DNA of 64,000 nt from Neoceratodus forsteri. Taxonomy: Eukaryota; Chordata; Ceratodontiformes; Ceratodontidae. The translations under genes and the position numbers were made by a program. The notes beneath the pieces were generated by a model. It searched no databases and was not told where the DNA came from. It saw nothing but the letters and a program-made list of their open reading frames with translations. This document shows, one piece after another, positions 23,324 to 34,199 of this stretch (the first letter of the stretch is position 1; each line of letters begins with the position of its first letter). The stretch spans positions 849,718,501-849,782,500 of the forward strand of contig CM028129.1 in the NCBI GenBank assembly GCA_016271365.2. Reading direction: 5' to 3'.

Positions 23324-23902
23324 CTAGTTTTTAATGGGAGCATTTTTATTGCAAATTTGTATTAAATCCTTTTGAAACATAGCCCACGCATCCCCCACAC
23401 TGGGAATTAGTTCTAGTTTCTCCCAGTTATAATTTTCTAATTCCTGCATAAATTGAACATAATCAAACTGTTTAAAGACTCTAATCTGTGCAACATTCTT
23501 AGATGTCTTTCTAGATTTCTGATTTCTAATACAGAAAATTATCTGATGATCTGACATTGAGTCTGGTAACACCTCACTCTTTATAAACTTTTCTGGATTT
23601 GTAGTAAAAATAAGATCTAACATAGTTGACTTACTGGGATTTACTGCATTTAACCTAGTAACATCTTTTATCAGTTGCACCAAATTCAATGTAGTAGCCA
23701 TATCAATTAGACTATGATGGGCATCTATATTTCCCCAATCAACATTTAAATCCCCAATTATCAAAATTTCATGTGAATTTTGATAATTCTTCAGTACATC
23801 CTTTATTTCAGAGAAGACCATTAAGCTGCTTTTAGGTGGACGGTAAATGCCAATCAATAAGATGGGTTTAGAATAAGGTAACTTTAATTCTAAGGGTAAC
23901 AA
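23324..23902 (-). pseudogene. 2A-LINE endonuclease, C-terminal part
   Basis: Continues the APE endonuclease after a frameshift: 'LIGIYRPPKSS', 'ILIIGDLNVDWGN' (catalytic Asp/Asn), 'STMLDLIFTTNP' and 'SDHQIIF' (catalytic Asp/His). All C-terminal active-site blocks are intact, followed by a linker 'NYNWEKLE...VGDAWAMFQKDL' typical before the RT. Confidence 0.87.
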
Positions 23903-23954
23903 TTTGAATCAGTCCAATTATACAAATCTTGCAATTCCTAACATCAATCCAATT

Positions 23955-24608
23955 TTAACATAAACTAATACTCCCTCCTCTTTTGGATCTGTCTTTTCTA
24001 TATATATGGAAATTTTCCAGGGCTATATCATTATCTTGAATTTTTGTATGCAGCCATGATTCAGTAATTATTAAAATATCAGGCTTACAATAAACCACCC
24101 ACTCTCTTAGATACTCAATTTTCTTAAGCAAACTACAAATATTAATATGCACAATTTTCAATCCTTTTTCATTCAACATTTCAAATGTATAATCATGATT
24201 CAAATCAGCAACAGGCCCAGGATTTAATTGAACATCCCCACTTAACATTAACCCTATAATTACAAACCATTTACCCATTCTAGACATTTTAAAATATAAA
24301 CATTTCCCCTTCACTAGATCATTTCTAGATTTGGCACTTTCTAAAACAACATTATGTCCCCAGCCACATAGAAGTTCACTACCCATATACACCCATTTGA
24401 TCAAAGTTGTCTCAATATGGATATTCAATAAAGAGGCATGAATGTCCCCTTGCCACCCAATTAGAACATTTCTCTCTCCCATCATAGTTCCCTTATACTT
24501 TATTGTCAAGTATGGACATTCTATAAAGGATTTTCCATTCTGAGCATAATTTTCACATACTAAAAAATGGCACCCTACCAGAACAATTCCCCACCATAAC
24601 ATCAACAT
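23955..24608 (-). pseudogene. LINE ORF N-terminus: leader, 2A-like motif, start of endonuclease
   Basis: 217 residues. Residues 1-18 are strongly hydrophobic ('MLMLWWGIVLVGCHFLVC') and could act as a signal sequence. Residues 112-122 are again hydrophobic and lead into 'GDVQLNPGP' at 124-132, matching the 2A consensus D-V-x-x-N-P-G-P. Directly after come the endonuclease start 'LKIVHINICSLLKKIEYL', the catalytic Glu in 'LIITESWLHT', and 'GG' before a frameshift. Such 2A motifs are known in APE-type LINEs, where they make the ribosome release the leader and continue. This copy breaks soon after 23955. Confidence 0.85.
24213..24239 (-). promoter_or_regulatory. 2A-like ribosome-skipping site
   Basis: Encodes G-D-V-Q-L-N-P-G-P on the minus strand. 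In active 2A peptides the skip occurs between the last Gly and Pro. All consensus residues (D, V, N, P, G, P) are intact; the residue after V is Q rather than the commoner E. The hydrophobic stretch just upstream is typical of LINE 2A sequences. Confidence 0.8.
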
Positions 24609-25003
24609 TGTGAAAATTTAAGCCACCCTGTTAATCAAACTTTAATTATAATAAAATGAGCAACTACCTCATTATATCAGGGATAATCCTATAAGGCAGA
24701 GGAAATCTCAGGTAATCCACTTAGTAAATACCACATAAAACTTGCGCATATAAGCAACCCACCCAGAATATATTAAATAAAGAATAAAAAATAAAACAAA
24801 TAATAAAACTCAGTATAAGATTAACATTAAATGAAACAAATAACCTACCCAGACTCACATAAAAATATTCAACTTCCAGTTAGATTAACCCTAAGTTTCT
24901 AAGTAAATCTCAGCAGAAATACTACTCAAATTTGCTCCTATTGTTACTAATAAAATTTCTAATACCGAGTGGAGCTCACACACACGCTGGGCTGCAGGCA
25001 GCC

Positions 25004-25880
25004 GTTCTTTATATTGTACTGCCCTCCTCCCTGATGAAGTGTGTCTGTTACACCTGGCCCCTCTCACTAGAGCACAGGAATGCAGGGTCAAGGGAGCAAA
25101 GGCACAGAAGAAATGAAGTTATACAAAGTGCTCACAGTTTTAACAAATATCAGGCACACAGTTCGAATCCCCAACAGGCAGCAGCACACTCTTTAGGTCT
25201 CAGTCTCACAGTCCTGCAAAATTAAACAGCAGATGGAATAATCAGTCTCTCAGATGATAGATGCAAATGGCATACCTGTTCTGGGTTTAGGCAATGCAGT
25301 TCTTTTATATTGTACTGACCCTCCTCCTTGATGAAGTGTGCTCCGTTACACCTGGCCTCTCTCACTAGAGCACAGGAATGCAGGGTCAAAGGGGAGAAAA
25401 GGCACAGAAGAAATGAAGTTATACAAAGTGCTCATGGTTTTAATAAATATCAGGCACACAGTTCGAATCCCCCAACAGGCAGCAGCATGCTCCTTTAGGT
25501 CTCAGTCTCACAGTCCAGCAAAATGAAACAGCAGATGGAATAATCAGTCTCTCAGATGATAGATGCAAATGGCATACCTGTTCTGGGTTTAGGCAACGCA
25601 GTTCTTTTATATTGTACTGCCCCTCCTCCTTGATGAAGTGTGCTCTGTTACACCTGGCCCCTCTCACTAGAGCACAGGAATGCAGGGTCAAAGGGGAGCA
25701 AAGGCACAGAAGAAATGAAGTTATACAAAGTGCTCACAGTTTTAACAAATATCAGGCACACAGTTCGAATCCCCCAACAGGCAGCAGCACACTCCTTTAG
25801 GTCTCAGTCTCACAGTCCAGCAAAACGAAACAGCAGATGGAATAATCAGTCTCTCAGATGATAGATGCAGATGGCATACC
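25004..25880 (-). repeat. Tandem ~300-bp units in the LINE 5' region
   Basis: Units start at 25004, 25299 and 25601 (periods 295 and 302 bp), each from 'gttctttatattgtactg' through 'gtgctcacagttttaac' and 'cagttcgaatccccaacagg' to 'agatgatagatgca'. The third unit ends about 25880, where another LINE begins. They lie 5' of the ORF and resemble in arrangement the promoter monomers of mouse L1, though no promoter activity can be read from sequence. Confidence 0.85.
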
Positions 25881-26460
25881 ATGGACCAGTAAATTTGCTG
25901 CAGTAGGGCTAGAAAGTATGGCGTCCTGTGTTTCCTTAGTATTCTTGCCTTGAAGGAGGATGACTCCTTTTCACACTTTAGCTGATCTCTTGCATATAAC
26001 TGGGGGTAGTCGCTAAGAAAGTAAGCCAGTACATCAGTAGCGATTATTCTGTCCACATGGCTTACAAGTATCCAGTCAAGGAGTTTGGCAGTCCCTGTCC
26101 CATAGTTCATCCTTATCAGTTTGTTAATTACCTGTGTAAGGTACTGTATATGTTTGCCAGTTTGTCCTTAAAATCTTTATTATTTCTGCTAACCAGTGAC
26201 AACTGAAGTCTCCTACTACAATTCTATCATGGTGCAGGTTCAGTCTGCAGGTAGTCCTAATGAAGCAAACAAAATCAATATGGGCGTTACCAGGGGGTAC
26301 GTATGTGATAAGGAGGTCAAGTGTTTTTCACCTTTGAGCCACAACTTTATGTTTAGGGTAAGGAGCTCACACCTGGACAGGTGAGGGCTGAGAGTGAGTC
26401 TGCAGGCTTTCAGGTAGGATTTAAATACATATGTGCCAAATGCTATGACAGACCAAAGTG
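25880..26460 (-). pseudogene. LINE endonuclease fragment (different family)
   Basis: On the minus strand near 26230 reads 'IVVGDFSCHWL', then at 26110-25742 'GTAKLLDWILVSHVDRII' and 'AYFLSDYPQLYA', the order of the GDF-N and SDH blocks of an APE endonuclease (SDY replaces SDH here). The fragment is bounded on one side by the tandem units of the 2A-LINE, which probably inserted into it. Confidence 0.55.
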
Positions 26461-27672
26461 CTTACACATTTTTCATCTGAATTGCTTCTTGAAGATCATC
26501 CCATAGCATATTTCTTAACCTTTTCTTTTATAGATTCAAATTTTACTATACTCATTCCTGAGGTTTTTAAGAGCAATCGAGTAGAATATTTCATTAGATT
26601 CAAACGCCTGATGATGCACCCCATTAATAATTCTTTTATCTGCTTGCATCCAGAGTTATATGAGGACTAACTTTCCTGTCTTACAAATATCAGGTCTTCT
26701 ACTGCCTGAGGGCAGCTTTCATGTTGTATCTTCCATAAAGTCAGAAAACAATTTATTCTGTCTTCTGATAATAAACTTCCTATATTCTGAGGTGGTTCAA
26801 GGAGCTGCTTTAGCTACACTGAATCTTCATTAGGCAGTATTTCAGCAATCTTCTCCTCTGAGTATTCATTCCATTTACTATTTTTCGTATACAGGATACA
26901 TATATTATTACCTTATCCTACAGTGAGACCACATCAATTACTGGATTAGGGAAATTAATGTTTAATTCACATCTTATTGAAAAGTGGTCACTATCACAGA
27001 TTTTTAGTATATCAAAGAAAGCCACTTTCTTATATGTAAATACATCAACCAAATATAGATTAAGTTGACTACCTCCAATAGGGGTTGGAAAAGTAATTTC
27101 CCCATACCACTCTCCCCTCATTTTTCCAGTAAGTATTCTTAGATCTTGCCCAGGTGCAAAATATAATAGATTTCCCATTATTTTTATTATTATTATTTTT
27201 TATCATTGGCTTGCCTAATTTAAATTTTCAGAGCATCATGTATGTTCTGATTATAGGTATTTCTCTTTAATTCAGCCCCAGCACTGGAGTTAAAATCCCC
27301 CCAAATTTGAATAACCATACCTGGGTATTTCACCTTTAAAAGCTCAACTTCTACTGCAATGTCTTTTAATATAGTTTTAAATACTTTGAGTGCAATCTGA
27401 GGTGGAGTATGCATGATAAACTGTGCAATTACTTCAGATCCCAGTATAAAGATGACATATAAAAATATGTATTATACAGTATGTGCTAATAAGTAAACAA
27501 TTTACTTTTAACTGGGAACTGATTGAAATATTTAGACCACCTTTTGTCCAACCAAAATCTATTTCCTTAATTGCTGGGATGCTCCACAATTCATAACCTA
27601 CAATAAGATGGCTATTTCTTTCAGCATCCCAGGTCTCCTGTAAAAAAAAAGTAATATTGAATAATAATACTC
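26460..27672 (-). pseudogene. LINE-B ORF2: endonuclease 3' part and linker
   Basis: Reading minus from 27672: 'LFNITFFLQETWDAERNS' (catalytic Glu block), 'FGWTKGGLNISISSQL', 'HTPPQIALKVFKTILKDI', 'VIQIWGDFNSSAGAELK' (27414-27220) and 'KICDSDHFSIRCEL' (27178-26918), completing an APE endonuclease, then a charged linker to about 26460. The start of the domain lies beyond the foldback insertion, at 29702-29790 ('KPDLKLLSWNIDCLQAKL'), so the two halves were one ORF. I cannot name the clade; no RT follows in the window. Confidence 0.75.
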
Positions 27673-28039
27673 TAGGGCCCAGATATTCAAACGGGTTGCG
27701 CCATGCTCAACAGGGTTTCGCATGCACAAGTCCTACATTGCGCCATTCTGTGATATTCAGCAGGAGGCAGTTGCGCCACTGAAAACAGGTTGAGCAACAG
27801 CGCAATGCAAATGAATGCATGCTCAACAGGAGGGGGAGGAACCATGCATAAACTGCGCAACCCGATATTCAGTCGGGGTGTGCAGAGTTGTGCATGCGCA
27901 ACCCCCAACCTGCGCCTGCACAACTTTGAGCCAAAGAAAAAAAGATCAAGTTGAGGGCCACCCACAGGTGAGCTGCTGTATTGCAGGGTACAACACAGCA
28001 GCTGCCACCCGTGGTTGGACCCCAACTCAGTCCCTGTGC

Positions 28040-28530
28040 CCCCCCACCAGCCCGATCGCGGGCAGAACATAAAAACAACCCCCCCACACATCTCCCAATG
28101 CCCGATCGCGGGCAGAAAGTATCGAAACCCCCACACATCTCCTGATGCCTGATCGTGGGCACAGAAAGTATCATGAAAACCCCCCCACATCTCCGATGCC
28201 CGATCGCGGGCAGAAAGTATCATGAAACCCCCACATCTCCGATGCCCGATCACGGGCGAAAGTATCATGAACCCCCAACACATCTCCGATGCCCGATCGT
28301 GGGCAGAAAGTATCATGAAACCCCCACATATCTCCTGATGCCTGATCGTGGGCAGAAAGTATCATGAAACCCCCACACATCTCCCGATGCCCGGATCGCG
28401 GCAGAACATGAAACCCTCAACATACCCCCGATGCGCCTGATCACAGCAGAATGAACACCCCAGTGCCTGACAGCAGCCTTTCAACCTCGAATATTTCAGG
28501 GACCAGTGATCGACGCCCGATCGCAGTAGA
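28040..28530 (+). repeat. Left minisatellite arm, CCCGATCGCGGGC units
   Basis: About ten imperfect units of ~48-50 bp: 'cccgatcgcgggcagaaagt', then 'atcatgaaacccccacacat' and 'ctcc'. The 13-base core is itself a palindrome. Units decay toward the centre of the element. The same units recur inverted at 28805-29275. Confidence 0.85.
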
Positions 28531-28804
28531 ACAGTTCCTTAAACATCTCCCCTGAGGCCTAGTGTCTCCACCCCACCCACCCATGAACATCATTCACAAA
28601 TCTGGACTGTCATACGGTATGGCTGCACACCATTGGCTGTAGCTCTGCACCAATGGGCATGCAGCCCCACCGGACAGTCAGTCGGTGACGGTGGGCGGCT
28701 AGTGGTGGGATGCTGCCCGGCCAGCTGCCAGGGGAGGGGTGAGGCTCGTGGGTGGGTGGGGTGGGGACACTAGACACCAGGGAGATGTTTGGGGTTGTAA
28801 CTTG

Positions 28805-29275
28805 ACATTCTGCCCACGATCGGGCATTACGGTCCACTGGACCACCAGGGAGATATTCGGGTTGGGGGCTTTTACATTCTGCCCACGATCGGGCACTGGG
28901 GGTTGTTTCACGTTCTGCCCACGATCGGGCGTTGGGAGATGTGTGGGTGGGGGTTTCATGTTACTTTCTGCCCACGATTGGGCATCGGGAGATGTGTGGG
29001 GTTTCTATATCACTTTCTGCCCGCGATCGGGCATTGGGAGATGTGGGGAATGTATTCAGACATACTGCCCGCGATCGGGCATCGGAGCTGTGTGGGGAAT
29101 GTATTCAGACATACTGCCCGCGATCGGGCATCGAGCTGTGTGGGGGAATGTATTCAGACATACTGCCCGCGATCGGGCATCGGAGCTGTGTGGGGGAATG
29201 TATTCAGACACACTGCCCGCGATCGGGCTTTGGGAGATGTTAGGGGAAGAGTGTATACACACCGCCCGCTGATCG
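28805..29275 (-). repeat. Right minisatellite arm (inverted copy)
   Basis: About ten units of ~50 bp with 'ctgcccgcgatcgggcat' followed by 'gggagatgtgtgggg' or 'cggagctgtgtggggg', in opposite orientation to the left arm. The units at 29041-29220 are nearly identical to each other and share an 'aatgtattcagacatac' segment not found in the left arm, so this side was homogenised separately. Confidence 0.85.
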
Positions 29276-29568
29276 GTGCTGCAGGGCGTCGCTGTCCCAA
29301 CGGCTGCTGCTTGGCAGGGCGCAAGCAGGCTAAGTCCTCGGGATCGGCGTGACCTACATGCTAATGGCATGCAAATGGGGTTATAAATAGATGCAATGGG
29401 TCTTCTGTGCCTTTGCATGAATTATGGCCCCATTTGCATGTCACCTTTGAATATCGGAAATTTGCACATGGCGCAATGGTACTTGCACCACCGCAAGTTA
29501 AATGCTCAACTCTGACAACTTGCGGTGGCACAAGTTCCACTGCGCCATGCACAGTGGCTGTGGTTGGG

Positions 29569-29620
29569 GGGTGATATTCAAAGGAGTTGCTCAATAGCGC
29601 AACTCCTTTGAATATCACCC
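29569..29620. repeat. Subterminal hairpin with internal end-like motifs
   Basis: 'ggggtgatattcaaaggagt' is followed after a short loop by its complement ending 'tttgaatatcacccc'. It contains the same GATATTCAAA motif as the element's termini. A matching hairpin lies at 53536-53585 in foldback 2. Confidence 0.8.
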
Positions 29621-29701
29621 CGGCCACACCCCTGCACAACTATTTTGAGCAGCACAGGGGCTTGCGCCTCAGAATGGTGCAGTTTGAATATCTGGGCCTA
29701 G

Positions 29702-29800
29702 ATACCTAATCTTTGTCAGTTTTGCCTGTAAACAATCAATATTCCAACTCAACAATTTTAAGTCGGGCTTCACAATATCTGCAGTGGCTGTTTGTCAGCT
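29702..29800 (-). pseudogene. LINE-B endonuclease N-terminus
   Basis: Reads 'KPDLKLLSWNIDCLQAKL' then 'TKIRYL' on the minus strand, the standard start of an APE endonuclease (L-S-W-N block). It directly abuts foldback 1 at 29701 and continues on the other side at 27672. Confidence 0.7.
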
Positions 29801-30079
29801 ATCTATTTCTATTAAATTGACAGAACTTTCTATTTCAGGCTCTTCTGTGCTCCCTTCAGACAGACAAGGTATACAGTAATTGACTAGCTAATACTGTCAC
29901 TATCTGCTAGAGTAAAGCTACTGTTTATTCTACAGCTTTTCTTCTCCTCTCTTCCCCTCCCTCTTATAAAGGTTATTACTTCATCCTGTCCTTCAAAGTG
30001 TGAGTATCTGATCCACAGGTTTTAGGAATTTAGCAATTCTGTGTTGTTTGACTGTTGAGGTATTTTCTGTGTTAATTAA

Positions 30080-30423
30080 CAGATCCAAAAGCAAATGGTT
30101 TGATATATTTTATTGGACTGACATAAATGTACAAAAAGAAAACAGTGTCTAAGCTTTTGGACCAACCAAGTCCTTCTTCGGAGACTTATGCAGTTGTTTA
30201 GAGAATCACATTCTATTAACACCCAGACCATACATAAAAATACCCAGAAAGAATTCTCATTGGTTTAAAATACCTATTTAAAAAAATAACAGATTTAAAT
30301 TGAAGGAACCCAATTCTACTAGTCCTTCTTTTTGTACATCTATATTGATCCAATAAAAGGTATCAAACATTTGCCTCTGGATCTCTTCTTACAAGGACCA
30401 ATATAGCCACTAAACTAATTCTA
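30080..30423. mobile_element. Short inverted-repeat insertion with 10-bp flanking repeats
   Basis: Flanked by TGTTAATTAA at 30070-30079 and 30424-30433. Inside, 'agatccaaaagcaaatg' plus 'tattttattgg' on the left pairs with 'ccaataaaaggtat' plus 'catttgcctctggatct' on the right, giving imperfect ~50-bp inverted arms. 'gcttttggaccaaccaagtc' is a motif I associate with widespread vertebrate repeats. The flanking duplication length suits a retroposon, the inverted arms a MITE; undecided. Confidence 0.6.
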
Positions 30424-30433
30424 TGTTAATTAA

Positions 30434-31830
30434 TAAATTTGCCTTCCTAGAATGTTTTTTTTCTTCATCTATATTAAGGATTGATCTAATTGTACTATCC
30501 AATGTAACTCCCAATTCCACTACACTTGATTTGTTGTTAAATACCTCACTTATATTGTAGGAGGATAAAACCAGACATATCCAACTTTTATTTAGGGGAA
30601 CTCTATCTACAGGCTGAACCATGTCAACCCATGCAAACCTAGTACAGTACTCAAAATGCTTTTCATAATATTACATACTGAAACTTTCTCTGTAAAACTA
30701 TTTTCAGCTCTTATCTTAGGTATGCCTTTTAAAAATATTGTGTGTAATATAAGACCCCTTTTTATATTAAGCTCTTTAATGTCATCCTCACTACTACCCT
30801 TTAAACTAGAGTTGTCATTAGATGCCCCTTTATTCTCACTAAATTGTAATGTTTTTCCTGTTTTCCTGTTTCCCCTTCCTCCTTCATTTTCTTGGTCTTA
30901 TTTGGTTGTTTTTCTCTTTCAACATTAGCTTTATTCTTCTTCTCTGCCTTTGTTTTGCTCATTCATATTCATTAGCTGCTGTTTCTTTTCATTTAGTTCT
31001 ATAACCAATGCCTCAGTTTCTATAATTTCCCTTCCTGCTATCTTTTAGTTGTTTCTTCTATAGTGGTAATTACTGAGCCCCTGGTGCTTTAACCAGTTCT
31101 GTGTCAAAATCCACAACTGGGTTTATTTCGTCTTGTACAACTTGTGCCTGTTCATCTACTAAATCCTTAGAAGTACTATTATACACAAGTTTTCTTAATA
31201 ACAGCACCATTTCCTTCAGATGGGAATTCCCTCTTTGGATGTCCCTTTTTATTTCAGCTAAATTTCTATTAATCACTTCAATTCCTTGGGCATTAATACT
31301 AGTGGTAAATTTAGACTCATTCATAGAGCTAACCTTTGCCCAAGACCATAAATGGGGACTATTTGGTGGCTTTTAGATGGGGTATCTAGGCTAAGGTTTT
31401 TCATATCATGAGTAATAAAAATCTCAAAGTCTCTTAAATATGAACCATTTAAAGTATTTCTATGCTCAGTACATGTTCTATATTCTGATCAGGTTCTTCT
31501 TTCCTGGCCAATGGGTTAATTACCAAAATGATCCACCAAATAGTTAGTCTTAGGTGGAAAACAATTTAGGGATTCTGTAAAATTGTTTCATTGACAACTA
31601 ACTCTGAGCATCTTAAGGCAGACCTGGTTTTGTCAAAGCAGTCATGCACCTTTGGCTCATTTACCTGTGCAGCAATCTCAGAAAAACTTTTATGTTCCTT
31701 GAGATCCTTAATTTGCTGTGTAATCAGATTAATAACATTGTGCTGCAATAAGATTTGCTTATGGAACATTCTTATTTTCCCTCAATTCCCAATGATTATC
31801 AGGGATAATAAATAATTTGTGACTCTCTCC
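30434..31830 (-). pseudogene. Probable LINE-B ORF1 (coiled-coil protein)
   Basis: Broken minus-strand frames 31769-31566, 31324-31070 and 30622-30410 lie upstream of the LINE-B endonuclease. They contain heptad-like helices ('QQIKDLKEHKSFSEI', 'INRNLAEIKRDIQRGNSHLK') and, between 30700 and 31060, a Lys/Glu-rich stretch. A coiled-coil ORF1 is usual for several LINE clades. I recognise no RRM, zinc knuckle or esterase motif, so the call rests on position, orientation and helix pattern. Confidence 0.45.
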
Positions 31831-34199
31831 CTGCCTTTATCTAGGGCATTTGTACAACTTTGCTGGCCTGCTCTTTTAAACTTGCCTTTTGTTGATGTGC
31901 TCCTCCCCATTCTCCTTGAGGTGAGGTCAAAACAGTAAAAAGAAAAAATTATAGTGGTGTATTAAAATGTACTTTCAAGTGTGACTATTTACAGAAAAAA
32001 ACAAAATGTTTAAAATAGATAAAACATCATACTAAAATAGCTTCTGTATAAACAAATGATTCTTAAAATAACAAATCTTAAATTTCACATCTGATTCACA
32101 TTTAGTTCCTTCATTCTGACTTCAAGCTGTATTATAGCTGCACATAACTGGTTCAGAATTGTAAATTTTATACCTTTTCCAGACTTGGCCTAGTGAATTC
32201 ATATATAACAATCTGGAACAGAATATTCTGAGCCCTAAAATGAGAAAAGCATAATGTAGTACTAAATCTCAATGCTCTGAAACCCCTCAAAAATAAAACC
32301 AAAATAACAAGTAGGTGAAAATGAAAAAAATGAGTCAAAACTATTGAACTAGTTGCAAATTGAAAATAAATTTAAATTAGATTCAACAGTAATGCTAAAA
32401 CATCATAGAACATGTGCAAACAAAACTTACATTACGTGATTAAAAGTATAAACAACATTCAGAAAAGGCTCTGCTGTGTTGGTTAAATTAGCCTGATCAC
32501 TACTCTTCAAGATAACAGCCAACTTAAGTACACCAGAGAGAAAATAAAACACTCTCAGCAGCTTCTCCAACAGCATCTCCCATTCTCCATGATTCAGTTG
32601 AATCTGAGGCTTGTTGTGCAATGTTGGGTTTTAATGATCACACCAGAGCTGACAGCCAATCAACATTAATAGTGCCAAAATCAAATTGCAAGCTTAGCAG
32701 AGGAAATTACAAAATAGAGAAATTAAAATAAAAATAAATGTGTAATTAAAAGAAATGTATATGAAATAAAAATAAATATGTCTTATTTAAAAATAGATGT
32801 GCATGAGTATATACAGTGCTGACACTAAGCCTTCATACTATAGTGTTCCTACAACAAACTCCATGGGTCACACTATATCCAGAACACCACAACACCAAAG
32901 TACTTTACAGAAGGGAAAGGATTTTTAAAATTAAAAAATATTTTTGAAAAGTAAACAAAACAAAAAAATAACAGCTGGAGATCCACCCGATCTCTTGAGC
33001 TCAAACTCTCTGGTTCAGTACACCAACAACAGGGATTGGGTATCCTGGTTTCAGCACACTGACAGGGTGGGGAAACAAACATAATGGGGGTGGGGAGACA
33101 AACTTGCACCAGGAACATTAGTGTTGGTACATTAAAATACTAAATATAATATACTAAGTTGGCACTAAGGATTGGGCACCCAGTGTCCAGGATTTTGCAA
33201 GCAGTTTGATAATGATTGCTGTTGGGGAGGGAAAAGGAAAAGCATGCAGAGCAACAGAGCAGTGGTAGGGCTACACACTGACATGTAGTCCTGCCCCACT
33301 GAACAAAAACAAAACAACAGCACACTGTATGTAGACAAGAAACTGGTCCTGACAGCTGATAAATAAGTACATTTTTGTAATACAATGTATGACTTAATGT
33401 GATCATAAAGATTCAGTTATCCTTAGAATGCTGATATTTTTAAACTGTGCATCCTCAAAAACAGAACAGTTTTTCTTACATATTTTTTAAACCAATTTTT
33501 GTTTGGGAGATTAAAACAAAAAAGTGAGTACATTGTCCTTGGGCCAAACTTTATCAAACCTGCAAGTTTAAGATTTCAAATCCTCCTAGTTTTTTTAGTT
33601 ATAAGTAAGCAAAAAAGGTCTCAATTTGTGTGATTTGGGGGTGTTTTGTCCCTCTGTAACATCCCCCATAAACCAATTGACACAACATTGTCAGGATCCA
33701 GAGGTCCTGGCACCATCTCAGTGCATTCTAAATTTTAAGTAAATCAGTTGAAAGGGGAAAAGTTATTAAGGTGCAAAAATTAGGGATTAGCATTAATGTA
33801 CTTACTCACCCTAATGTACAGCTACTACTGCTCGTGTATAATATATTTTCTTATAATATAATTTATTTTCTGGAATCAGATAGAGGAGAGACCCACTGTT
33901 CACTGCAGGTAAGATTTTGCTGGTTTTCAGCAAGTGGCAAGTTGGCTTTACTGTTACAGTGGCCGAAACCCTATCAGGAGAGCCATTTGGTGAGCTTGTA
34001 CTACAGTGGTCCTGTGATAATAATATAATTCAGAACTCCCAACAATAGCATTATGGGCTCTGAATGATAGTAGTATCACTTCATTGATAGTATTATCACT
34101 TTGGACCAATGGCATTATTGAATGTGTTTGTATGTTTTTCTATACTATTAAATTGTTCTATCCATATATTACAATGTATTAATTACACAAAAATGTGTA
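31831..34199. other. Unassigned, AT-rich; possible LINE-B 5' region
   Basis: Nothing codes convincingly. 31831-32640 may be the 5' untranslated part of LINE-B on the minus strand. 32641-34199 has no repeat or gene I can name; short frames at 32873-33118 and 33140-33406 show no domain. Confidence 0.4.

Larger units (their letters stand above)
21241..25880 (-). mobile_element. L2/Rex-type LINE with 2A-like motif and tandem 5' units
   Basis: A minus-strand non-LTR element. Its 3' end is near 21241, next to the tail of the plus-strand CR1. One long degenerate ORF (24608 down to 21316) encodes leader, 2A-like motif, endonuclease and RT. The 5' side (24609-25880) has no ORF1 but about three ~300-bp tandem units. 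The general layout fits the L2/Rex1 part of the CR1-L2 group; exact clade is inferred from motif style only. Confidence 0.82.
27676..29698. mobile_element. Foldback transposon 1 (2.0 kb, Harbinger-like ends)
   Basis: Termini GGCCCAGATATTCAAA and its complement TTTGAATATCTGGGCC, flanked by TAG at 27673-27675 and 29699-29701, inside the LINE-B endonuclease. It has no transposase. Left arm 28040-28530 has about ten units of ~50 bp built on CCCGATCGCGGGC; right arm 28805-29275 has about ten units with the complementary GCCCGCGATCGGGC; the turn is near 28650. A subterminal hairpin lies at 29569-29620. GGGCC-type ends and 3-bp duplications are typical of PIF/Harbinger, so I infer a non-autonomous member. 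Long open frames across the arms are artefacts of repeated GC-rich units. Confidence 0.85.

Noticed and set aside
25160..25180. Pol III box B ('gttcgaatcccc') in the tandem units
   Set aside because: No box A at the right distance and no tRNA-like fold; it recurs only because the unit is tandem.
28040..28530. Regularly spaced palindromic repeats resembling a CRISPR array
   Set aside because: Spacers are as similar as the repeats, the array is mirrored at 28805-29275, and it lies inside a TIR-bounded element in eukaryotic DNA. It is a transposon minisatellite.
27687..29352. Several overlapping open frames of 100-209 residues on both strands
   Set aside because: They are translations of the GC-rich repeat units ('CPRSGIG', 'ARDRAS' over and over) with no conserved domain; frames stay open because the unit lacks stops.
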